DNA of 64,000 nt, taken from assembly GCF_040683095.1 (NCBI RefSeq), contig NZ_JBFBCI010000039.1, forward strand, positions 21,673 through 85,672, written 5' to 3'. Every line of letters begins with the position of its first letter. The first letter of the stretch is position 1. Of the stretch, positions 57,172 to 64,000 are shown in pieces. The notes under the pieces are model-generated. The model was not told where the DNA came from. It was given only the letters and a program-made list of their open reading frames with translations, and made no database searches. The stretch comes from Sphaerisporangium sp040683095. Its GTDB lineage: Bacteria > Actinomycetota > Actinomycetes > Streptosporangiales > Streptosporangiaceae. The position numbers and the translations under genes are program-made.

Positions 57172-58203
57172 ATGTGTGCCGTGACCGCAGCAGACCAGTT
57201 CTCCAGTAACGCCGGGCGCGGCCTCCCCGACCGGGTCCGGGGCCGGGCCCTGGAGCTGTTCCACTCCGCCTGGTCGCCCACGGCCGCCTCCATGCGACGG
57301 TGGGCGCTGGCGAGCGTGGTGGCGAACGCGGGCATCACCGTCACCGGCGCCGCCGTCCGGCTGACCGGATCCGGCCTCGGCTGCCCGAGCTGGCCGCGGT
57401 GCACGCCGGGCAGCTTCGTTCCCGCGCCGCACGACGCCCACGCGCCGGTCAACATGGCCATCGAGTTCGGCAACCGCCTGCTGTCGTTCCTGGTGCTCGC
57501 GGTCGCGGCGGGCTGTGTGGTGGCGGCCCTCCGGCTGGTCCCCCGCCGCCGGTCCCTGACGTGGCTGGCGCTGATCCAGCCCGCCGGGGTGGCCCTCCAG
57601 GCGGTGTGGGGCGGCGTGGTGGTCCGCTCGGCGCTCAACCCGGTGACGGTCAGCGTCCATTTCCTGGTGTCCGTCGGCATGATCGCGGGCGCGTTCGCGC
57701 TGTACGCCCGTTCCGGCGAGGGGGACGCGCCCGCGCGCCGCCTCGTCCACCGCGACATCCGCACGCTCGGGTTCGTGCTGGTCACGGCGGTGTTCGTGCT
57801 GCTGGTCGCGGGCGTCGTCGTGACGGGCACCGGGCCGCACTCCGGGGACGAGGCCGCCTCGCGGTTCGACTTCGACATCGAGGCCATGGCACGCCTGCAC
57901 GCCGACGTCGTCTGGGTGGTGCTCGGCCTGACCTTCGCGCTGCTGTTCGCGCTGCACGTCACCGACGCCCCCGGCCGGGCCCGGCGCGGCGCTCTGGTGC
58001 TGCTCGGCGTCGAGCTGGCCCAGGGTGTGATCGGCTACGTGCAGTACTTCCTCGCCGTGCCCGCGTTCCTGGTCGGCCTGCACGTGCTCGGGTCGACGCT
58101 GGTCTGGATCGCCACCCTGCGCGTGGTGTACCTCATGCGCGCGCGCGGCCCGCTCGACTCCCTAGCTCCCGGCGCGAACGAAGTGGACGCGGTCGGCGTC
58201 TAA
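57172..58203 (+). CDS. ctaA: Heme A synthase (CtaA/COX15)
   Basis: 343 residues from the ATG at 57172; GTG 57181 is an alternative. It oxidises the heme O methyl group to make heme A for cytochrome aa3 oxidase. It has about eight helices in two four-helix halves. Conserved elements include VRLTGSGLGCPSWPRCTPGS with its Cys pair, MAIEFGNRLLSF, the His in VSVHFLVSVG, and the second-half His in ARLHADVVW and GLHVLGSTL. In many actinomycetes ctaA lies close to sufR and the ABC-2 pair; here about 12 kb separates them. Confidence 0.94.
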   Translation: MCAVTAADQFSSNAGRGLPDRVRGRALELFHSAWSPTAASMRRWALASVVANAGITVTGAAVRLTGSGLGCPSWPRCTPGSFVPAPHDAHAPVNMAIEFGNRLLSFLVLAVAAGCVVAALRLVPRRRSLTWLALIQPAGVALQAVWGGVVVRSALNPVTVSVHFLVSVGMIAGAFALYARSGEGDAPARRLVHRDIRTLGFVLVTAVFVLLVAGVVVTGTGPHSGDEAASRFDFDIEAMARLHADVVWVVLGLTFALLFALHVTDAPGRARRGALVLLGVELAQGVIGYVQYFLAVPAFLVGLHVLGSTLVWIATLRVVYLMRARGPLDSLAPGANEVDAVGV

Positions 58204-58209
58204 GCGAGC

Positions 58210-58929
58210 GTGCTTGTCGATCTCCCGTCCCCGCTCCGCCCGTGGCGGTGGCCCGTGCGGGCGCGCCGCCGCCTGTTCCTCGCGGCGGTCGCGCTGAGCC
58301 TGCTCGCCGTCGCGCCGATGACCTGGGCGTGGCTGTTCGCCGCGGGCCATCGGGTCACGGCCGGCCCCGGCGGCGCCTGGGTCCGCGATGTCCCGCCCGC
58401 TCCCGTGGCGCTCGTGCTCGGGGCCGGGCTGTTCCACGGCGTGCCCTCGCCGATGCTCGCCACGCGGCTGGACCTCGCCGCCGCGCTCTACCGGGACGGC
58501 CGGGTGCGGGCTCTGCTGCTGTCGGGCGACAACGGCAGGGTGGGGTACGACGAGCCGTCCGCGATGCGCGCCTACCTCCTCGCGCGCGGCGTGCCGGCCG
58601 GGGTCATGGTGCTGGACTACGCGGGGTTCGACACCTGGGACTCCTGCGTGCGTGCTCGCGAGGTCTTCGGGGCGCGCCGCCTGACCGTCGTCACGCAGAA
58701 CTTCCACCTGCCGCGCGCGGTGGCGCTGTGCCGGGCGGCGGGAATCGAGGCGTTCGGGGTAGGCGACGACTCCTTCGCCGTGTGGCCCGGCCAGACCGTC
58801 GTGTACGCCGTCCGGGAGTTCGGCGCGACGGCCAAGGGCTTCCTCGACGCGATGGTGCTGCGCTCGTCCCCGGTCTTCCCCGGGCCGAGGGAGACCTCGC
58901 TGGACCGCATCCTCGGCTCGCGTCCCTGA
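58210..58929 (+). CDS. ElyC/SanA/YdcF-family membrane-anchored protein
   Basis: 239 residues from GTG 58210, six bases after ctaA, so probably co-transcribed. One membrane helix at about 20-45 anchors a DUF218 domain at about 60-225 (VALVLGAGLFHGVPSPMLAT, LLLSGDNGRVGYDEPSAM, TVVTQNFHLPRAVALC). The family acts in envelope integrity and vancomycin resistance in some bacteria, with unclear chemistry. Confidence 0.87.
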   Translation: MLVDLPSPLRPWRWPVRARRRLFLAAVALSLLAVAPMTWAWLFAAGHRVTAGPGGAWVRDVPPAPVALVLGAGLFHGVPSPMLATRLDLAAALYRDGRVRALLLSGDNGRVGYDEPSAMRAYLLARGVPAGVMVLDYAGFDTWDSCVRAREVFGARRLTVVTQNFHLPRAVALCRAAGIEAFGVGDDSFAVWPGQTVVYAVREFGATAKGFLDAMVLRSSPVFPGPRETSLDRILGSRP

Positions 58930-59052
58930 GCCTCCCGCCCTTCCCTCGCGAAAGTTTCATCGGCCCCGGGGACGACCGCCGGGTGGACCTGCGGTTTCCC
59001 GTGCCATCGGAACCTCTCCGGCCCGCGGGCCTGGAGACGCCGTGCGACAGGG

Positions 59053-59058
59053 GATAAT
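59053..59058 (+). promoter_or_regulatory. Possible -10 box upstream of the CBM2 lipoprotein
   Basis: GATAAT lies 15 bases before the CebR-type operator, which would then sit just past the transcription start. No strong -35 is seen. Confidence 0.4.
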
Positions 59059-59072
59059 GTCCGCAGCATGCA

Positions 59073-59086
59073 TGGGAGCGCTCCCA
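59073..59086. promoter_or_regulatory. Perfect CebR-type operator
   Basis: TGGGAGCGCTCCCA, the complete 14-base palindrome bound by CebR, the cellobiose-sensing LacI-family repressor of cellulose use in Streptomyces. It lies 24 bases before the chosen start of a CBM2 lipoprotein. The ATG at 59068 would place the operator inside the coding region, so it is rejected. Confidence 0.85.
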
Positions 59087-59109
59087 ACGGAGCCGTCACC
59101 ACGTACCTC

Positions 59110-59688
59110 ATGTCCGAGGCGATCCGGCGGGCCGGACCGATGACGGCGGCCCGGTACCCGCTCGCGCTCACCGCGGGCCTCACCACGCTGATCACACTGA
59201 TCACACTGATCACACTGATCACACTGATCGCACTGACGGCGCTGACCGGCTGCTCGGACGCCGTACGCGCGAGCCCGCCCGGCCCCCCGCCGGCCGTCGC
59301 GACGTCCCAGCGGCCCGCCACGTCGGCGGTGCCGTCGACCCATCCGGTGACACCCTCGTCGACACCCTCGTCGACACCGTTGCCGGCCTCCTGCTCGGCG
59401 TCCGTGAACACCGTGTTCGCCTGGCCCGGCGGGTTCCGGGGCGAGGTGACGATCAGGAACACCGGGGACGCGCCGATCAACGCCTGGTACGTCCAGTGGA
59501 CGATGCCGCTCGGAATGACCCTCACCGAGGCGTGGAAGGGCACGCCGATGCAGAGCGGCCCGTTCGCGATGATCCACGCGCCCGTGGCGAACCCGCGGCT
59601 GGATCCCGGGTCGACCGCGAGCGCCGGATTCATCGCGAAGAGACAGGACGACACCAAACCCGCCTTCACGCACGTGGGATGCGGTTAG
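59110..59688 (+). CDS. Lipoprotein with a cellulose-binding CBM2 domain only
   Basis: 192 residues from the ATG at 59110; 59140 is an alternative. The signal contains five repeats of Leu-Ile-Thr and ends in the lipobox LTGC, so it is lipid-anchored. A Pro/Ser/Thr-rich linker follows. A CBM2 domain fills about 90-192, with conserved Trp in NAWYVQWTMP and EAWKG, closing Cys pair (ASCSA and HVGCG) and the GSTASAGFIAKR strand. There is no catalytic domain. Control by CebR implies a role in cellulose adhesion. No cellulase gene is nearby. Confidence 0.85.
   Translation: MSEAIRRAGPMTAARYPLALTAGLTTLITLITLITLITLIALTALTGCSDAVRASPPGPPPAVATSQRPATSAVPSTHPVTPSSTPSSTPLPASCSASVNTVFAWPGGFRGEVTIRNTGDAPINAWYVQWTMPLGMTLTEAWKGTPMQSGPFAMIHAPVANPRLDPGSTASAGFIAKRQDDTKPAFTHVGCG
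59188..59232 (+). repeat. Tandem 9-bp repeat in the lipoprotein signal sequence
   Basis: Four exact CTGATCACA units and a fifth with one change. It encodes Leu-Ile-Thr repeats in the hydrophobic core. Copy changes of nine bases keep the frame but alter signal-peptide length by three residues. Confidence 0.9.
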
Positions 59689-59758
59689 CCGATCGGCGAC
59701 GCGCGTCCCCGGAACGTCGGGGACGAGGTCGGGCGAGGTCGGGGGTGGTCAGACGAGG

Positions 59759-61009
59759 TCAGACGGGGTCGCGCGGGATGCCGTCGGACGGAGGGTGCGG
59801 CGGGTACGGCGACGCGGACTGCCGCGGGTCGTGCCCGGGAGCGTACCCAGGCGGGGCCATCCCCTTGGCGATCGTGGTCTGGTGCCGCTCGGGAACCGGG
59901 AAATCGGACTTGGCGGCGCTCATGCAGGCCAGCAGGGCCTCGCGCTGCCCCTCGAAGGCCTCCCTGGAGATGACGCCGCGCCGCCCCCGGTCGTGCAGCA
60001 GGCCGAGCTCGGTCGCGGCGACCTGGTAGTCGCGCATGGCGCTCAGCCCCCGCTGCCCGCCGTGCGCCTTGGCCCACTGGCGGGCCTGCCTGCGCCCCTG
60101 CAGGGAGGACAGCATGAACACGTCGATGTCGGTGACGAGCCCGAGCCCGCCGTAGGGCGGCAGGTAGTACTGGATGAAGCCGACGATGCGCCTGCGGTCC
60201 CGCAGGACGACCCAAAGCTCGACGAAGAACAGCACCATCAGCAGCAGGTAGGCCGCCGCCAGCCCGCGCAGGCCACCGTAGGACGTGAAGCCGTTCCAGA
60301 TGCCGTGCAGGGTGATCGCGCCGAGCCAGCCGAGGAAGACGACCCCGCCCCGCGCCGATCCGCGGTTCTCTGCGGCGTACGCCACCGCGATGCCGATCAT
60401 CGAGGTGAACAGCGGATGCGCGAACGGGGACAGGATGCCACGCAGCACGACGGTGACCGCGAGCCCCTGCACGCCGTGCTGGTCCTGCGCCATGATGTAG
60501 TAGCTGACGTTCTCGCTCATCGCGAAGCCGAGGCCCACCATCCCGGCGTAGATGATGCCGTCGGTCGGCCCGTCCAGTTCCTGCCTGCGCCAGCGCAGCA
60601 GGCCGACCAGCACGAGCCCCTTCATCGTCTCCTCGACCACGGGGGCGACGAAGGTGGCCACGAGGTTGCGCGCGCCCGTGGGGTCCTGAGTGGCGATGGT
60701 GACGTACCGCAGGTTGAGGCTGTTCACGATGCCGGCGAGGAGCACGGCGATGCCCGCGCCCCACATGAAGGCGAACGCGAGGTCCTTGCGCGGCTCGGGC
60801 TCCAGGCGGTCCAGGGCGAGCAGGCCGGCCAGCAGCAGCGGGACGGGGGCCAGCGCCAGCACGAGCGCGATGAAGAACTGCACCGGCTCGCCGTTGAAGA
60901 TGTCGAACGAGAACGACACCATCGCGCAGAGCCCGGCCACGACCAGGCCGATGATCAGCCGGACGGACGGGCGCTCCCTCAGCACCCTGCGGGGATCACG
61001 CTCTGTCAT
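59759..61009 (-). CDS. PrsW-family intramembrane metalloprotease
   Basis: 416 residues with about eight helices. PrsW-type motifs: PVVEETMKGL (EExxK), AMSENVSYY, LSPFAHPLFTSMIG and LHGIWNGF with the metal-site His. It cleaves membrane-anchored regulators such as anti-sigma factors in Bacillus. The C-terminal 130 residues are a soluble extension that includes QGRRQARQWAKAHGGQRG and ends in a Pro-rich tail. The substrate is unknown; no sigma/anti-sigma pair is adjacent. Confidence 0.9.
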   Translation of the reverse strand: MTERDPRRVLRERPSVRLIIGLVVAGLCAMVSFSFDIFNGEPVQFFIALVLALAPVPLLLAGLLALDRLEPEPRKDLAFAFMWGAGIAVLLAGIVNSLNLRYVTIATQDPTGARNLVATFVAPVVEETMKGLVLVGLLRWRRQELDGPTDGIIYAGMVGLGFAMSENVSYYIMAQDQHGVQGLAVTVVLRGILSPFAHPLFTSMIGIAVAYAAENRGSARGGVVFLGWLGAITLHGIWNGFTSYGGLRGLAAAYLLLMVLFFVELWVVLRDRRRIVGFIQYYLPPYGGLGLVTDIDVFMLSSLQGRRQARQWAKAHGGQRGLSAMRDYQVAATELGLLHDRGRRGVISREAFEGQREALLACMSAAKSDFPVPERHQTTIAKGMAPPGYAPGHDPRQSASPYPPHPPSDGIPRDPV

Positions 61010-61239
61010 GTCCGCGAGCGTATTCGCCCACGCGGCGTGCGCGCCGCGTCTCCACCGGATCCGCAGGCCGGCACCCCGCGATCACCCCACCCACCCCGTA
61101 CCAGAACGGCTCCCGAGCATTCAGGTCTTCCCCCGGAACAACGCTCCCACACCCGAACAATGCAGAGAACCCTCCCATCTTTCCCGGGTCCCGGCGAGCA
61201 GTGCCCCCGGCCGTCCCGGCTCAGCCACGCAGGCGGCTT

Positions 61240-61497
61240 GGGCGTTGACCTCGGCGCGGCGGGTGGGGTGGAGGTTGTTTTCGTAGTAGGCGATCGAGGA
61301 CAGCGTCAGCCCGGTCTCCTGGAAGATGTCGCGCACCCGGGTGGCCGCGTCGAATCGATCTGCTCTGATGTGGCTCCTGGGGGCAGGCGCGGGCCACGCG
61401 GCGACTTCCAGGGCCTGGAAGCCCTGGTCGGCGGCCCAACGGGCAATCTCCGAAAGATCGCTCTCCGGTAGACATGCCGTAAAAATCCCAGTTTCAT
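61240..61497 (-). pseudogene. Frameshifted, truncated sugar-phosphate isomerase/epimerase (TIM barrel)
   Basis: An ATG at 61497 follows GGAGGTGG and begins MKLG. One missing base then shifts the frame; the family sequence continues as IFTACLPESDLSEIARWAAD, QGFQALEVAAWP and LTLSSIAYYENNLHP. It fades after about 95 residues of an expected 300-330. It is the xylose-isomerase-like family often found with inositol or sugar genes. It is divergent from the broken glycoside hydrolase. Confidence 0.85.
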
Positions 61498-61729
61498 GCG
61501 CCACCTCCGGACAGAAGCGCTGGACTTGCGTGTCTTCACGATGCAACCATCGAGTGGACGGCTGGACTAACCTCCCACTTTTGTTTGATGAAAACTCATA
61601 AGTAGGGGGTATTCGCGCCATCACCATTCAAGGACCCGGCGTCCTCCGCGCCACCCCACAGCCGTCCGGCCGTCCCGAGCCCAGACGCGTACGCGCGCCG
61701 GAAACGGCCGCCTCCATCAGGGCATTTCT

Positions 61730-63094
61730 ATGATCTCCCGCCCCGCTCCCCCGTACGACGCGACCGGCCACCGCGCGCTGGTCCGCGAGGCGGTGCGCAT
61801 GCTGGCCGCCAACTGGGACGGCGGCCACACCGCCCCCTCGCGCCGCCTCTACCCGCACCAGTGGAGCTGGGACTCGGCGTTCATCGCGATCGGCAACGCC
61901 CGCTGGGCGCCGCGCCGCGCCAGGCACGAACTGCTGACCCTGTTCGGCGCGCAGTGGCGGGACGGCAGAGTGCCCCACATCGTGTTCAACCCGGACGTTC
62001 CCTCGGGCGCCTACTTCCCCGGCCCCGACTTCTGGCGCGTGCGCGCGCCCTCCGGCGCGGCGACCTCGAGGATCGTCCAGCCGCCGGTGCACGCGTCGGC
62101 CGCCTGGCAGGTGCACCTGGCGGACCCGGATCCGGCGTTTCTGCGCAGGATCTACCCGCACCTGGCCGCCCAGCAGCGGTTCCTGCGCGAGGAGCGGCGC
62201 TCAGCCGAGGGGCTGCTGTCGATCGTCCACCCGTGGGAGTCGGGCATGGACAACAGCCCGGCCTGGGACGCGCCCCTGGCCGCGGTGCCCCCCGACCCGC
62301 TCGGCGTCACCCGCCGCGACCTCGCCCACATCGACCCGGGCGAGCGTCCCACCGACCGCGACTAGCGGTACACCGTGCTGGCCCGCGCCTACCGCGACGC
62401 CGGCTACCGGGGCACGGGGGCCTTCTCCGTGCAGGACCCGCTGTTCAACGCCGCGTACGGCGCGGCCGAGTCGGCGCTGGCGAAGATCTCCGCCGTCTGC
62501 GGGCTCGACCCCGCGCCGCACCACCGCGAGGCCGCGGCCACCACCGCCGCGATGGCGGAGCACCTGTACGCCGACGGGCTGTTCCACGCGCGCGACGCGC
62601 TCACCGGCCGCCTGATCAGGTCCGCCAGCGCGGCCGGGCTGACCCCGCTGATCCTGTCCGGCCTGCCCCGCGAGATCGCCGACGCGCTGGCCGCCACCGC
62701 CCTCGGCCGGTTCGAGCTGGAACGGCGCGGCACGGTGCCGAGCTTCGCGCCCGGCACCCCCGAGTTCGACCCGGCCTGCTACTGGCGCGGGCCGAGCTGG
62801 ATCAACCTCTCCTGGCTGATCTGGCACGGGCTGCGCCGCCGGCGCCCCGACTTGGCCGCGCTGGTCGCCGACGGCATGGTGCGGGCGGTCGCGCACGCGG
62901 GCTTCCGCGAGTACTTCGACCCCGCCACGCTGGACGGGCACGGCTGCCATGATTTCAGCTGGTCAGCAGCACTCGTCATCGACGTCCTAGCGCAGCACCG
63001 CCTGGACGGCCTGCCACCACCCGAAGGCGAGGTCGCACAGCAGCCCAGGCGCCTCGGCGAAGTCCACGACATCAGTGATCATGTTCTGACATAG
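61730..63094 (+). pseudogene. Broken MGH1-like (GH63/GH37-type) glycoside hydrolase
   Basis: The gene starts at ATG 61730 and reads in one frame apart from a TAG at 62363-62365. The first part has PHQWSWDSAFIAIGNARWAP and HPWESGMDNSPAWD; the second has DPLFNAAYGAAES, YWRGPSWINLSWLIWHGL and FREYFDPATLDGHGCHDFSW. Across the TAG the sequence DRD(stop)RYTVLARAYRDAGY stays in frame, so a single base change explains the break. The family-like part ends near 62990; the last 30 or so codons look foreign. The enzyme would act on trehalose, mannosylglycerate or similar glucosides. Confidence 0.87.
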
Positions 63095-63323
63095 GTCGCA
63101 GACAAAAGCACCCCTATGGTCGCGACCCCGACGAACCGCTCACCACGCTCGAACGCGGCCTCGACCTCCCCAGATCGTCACACCTGATGAGGCTGCTCGC
63201 TTCTTGCCAATCCAACCGAACTCCGTCTGCCAACGCTGCCCTGAAGCTATGGGGCAGGGCGGATCGCGTTGTCATCGAGCATGTCCTAGACCGCCCACCG
63301 CCCTAAAGTTCAAGGCCGTGAAG
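63095..63323. other. Junction DNA between the broken hydrolase and the IS element
   Basis: 229 bases with no intact gene. On the minus strand short coding-like fragments appear (EVEAAFERGERFVGVAT, and further left DFAEAPGLLCDLAFGWWQ), perhaps parts of a mobile-element gene. One end of the IS element should lie here, probably near 63290-63320. The other end is outside the window, so terminal repeats cannot be matched. Confidence 0.4.
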
Positions 63324-64000
63324 TTAGGGGCTGATCGGCCCTGTCAAGATGTCGATGCTGACCGTCGCCTTGTAGGTGCGCCGGTCGACGCGCAGGCTCT
63401 TGTAGGCGTAGCGGGACAGTGGGCGTTTGACGGCTCGTGGGCTGAGGCGTAGCCGCCGGGGCGGCAGGAGATGGTCCAAGACGGCTCGGCCGATGGCCCC
63501 GACCAGGTCGATGGTGGTGCCGGCGATGACACCGGCGGCCTGGATGACCTGGTCGCGGGCGGCCTGGAGGGCGATGCTGAAGCCGGCCCGGTCGGGGTCG
63601 GCGCCGGGGACGGTCCCGGTCGCGTCGGTGATCGCGATCCTGATCGCCTGGTAGGCGGTCAGCAGGGCGTAGATCTCCTGGGTGATGCCGGGCAGGGTGC
63701 GGGCCCGTAGCACCCGGCGGCCGAGCATGGTCTTCTTGATGGCGAAGTACGCCGATTCCATCTGCCAGCGCTCGGCGTAGGTCCGGGCGATTTCGATCGC
63801 GGGGGCCGCCGCCGGGTCGAGCAGGGTGGCCGGCAGGCGCAGCCGGGTGGTGCGGCGCTTGCCGCCGGCCTCGGTCACCACCAGGTCGAACTCCACCAGA
63901 CGGGCGATGGTGTCGGGCAGTCGAGGCAGGCCCGGGTCTTTCGCCTGGCGGCGGCGCCGGTACCACATGTTGTCGGACTCGCGTAGCCGCACCAGGCAGG
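63324..64000 (-). mobile_element. IS4-family transposase, C-terminal part, N-terminus beyond window
   Basis: At least 225 residues ending with TAA at 63324 and open to the window end. The IS4 signature Y-x2-R-x3-E-x6-K is exact in YAERWQMESAYFAIKK, which holds the catalytic Glu. The catalytic Asp residues lie outside the window. The C-terminal part (LLTAYQAIRIAITDATG, RDQVIQAAGVIAGT) matches actinobacterial IS4-type transposases. Confidence 0.9.

Noticed and set aside
59068..59109. Earlier ATG start for the CBM2 lipoprotein
   Set aside because: It would put the CebR operator inside the coding region, close to the likely transcription start, with no ribosome binding site.

Overview
The window is high-GC actinobacterial DNA. 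The mIHF-type nucleoid protein, the sufR-sufBD-Rieske-sufC-sufS-sufU-sufT order, the acVLRF1 release factor, frequent GTG/TTG starts and a CebR-type operator all point to an actinomycete. The gene mix suggests Streptosporangiales or a relative, but the genus cannot be fixed from sequence alone. I see no rRNA, tRNA or CRISPR array.

1-27 kb is mostly housekeeping. It holds a partial M14 carboxypeptidase, an mIHF paralogue, two secreted proteins, a fatty acyl-CoA ligase, a POT peptide transporter, a divergent MocR/YczE pair, a GH15 trehalase-like enzyme, an LD-carboxypeptidase, a sulfotransferase, an ABC exporter, an enoyl-CoA hydratase-like protein, a small HTH protein, an ABC-F ATPase, an unusual histidine kinase, acVLRF1, a degenerate EAL-CBS protein, a DUF2278-lamin-tail protein, a beta/gamma-crystallin-like protein and hisE-hisG. 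A decayed copy of part of hisG and a long inverted repeat lie at 24.6-24.9 kb.

27.5-37 kb is an extracellular block: a ThuA/DUF1080/ricin-B protein, a PQQ-type sugar dehydrogenase/PKD/CBM6/ricin-B protein sharing near-duplicate lectin DNA with it, and a Tat-exported PHP-domain protein with a His-rich N-terminus coupled to an unknown protein. A DEAD-box helicase follows. 37-45.5 kb is the suf operon. Its sufR promoter region carries an exact match to the mycobacterial SufR operator and an IdeR/DtxR-like iron box. An ABC-2 pair lies upstream.

45.6-57.1 kb separates that block from ctaA, to which it is usually close in actinomycetes. After a VOC protein and an EamA exporter, it is a leftward hydroxyproline-type catabolic cluster: hydroxyproline epimerase, DapA-like deaminase, semialdehyde dehydrogenase, LivKHMGF uptake system and a GntR/FCD regulator. 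The cluster is partly decayed. Two short scars hold fused remains of four more genes: a FAD oxidase start, a [2Fe-2S] protein start, a proline-racemase/3-hydroxyproline-dehydratase start and an ornithine-cyclodeaminase end. These are the enzymes missing from the 4- and 3-hydroxyproline routes.

57-64 kb has ctaA, an ElyC/YdcF-like protein, a CBM2 lipoprotein under a perfect CebR box and a PrsW-type membrane protease. It ends in a degraded zone with a frameshifted TIM-barrel isomerase, a glycoside hydrolase split by a TAG codon and an IS4-family transposase running off the window.
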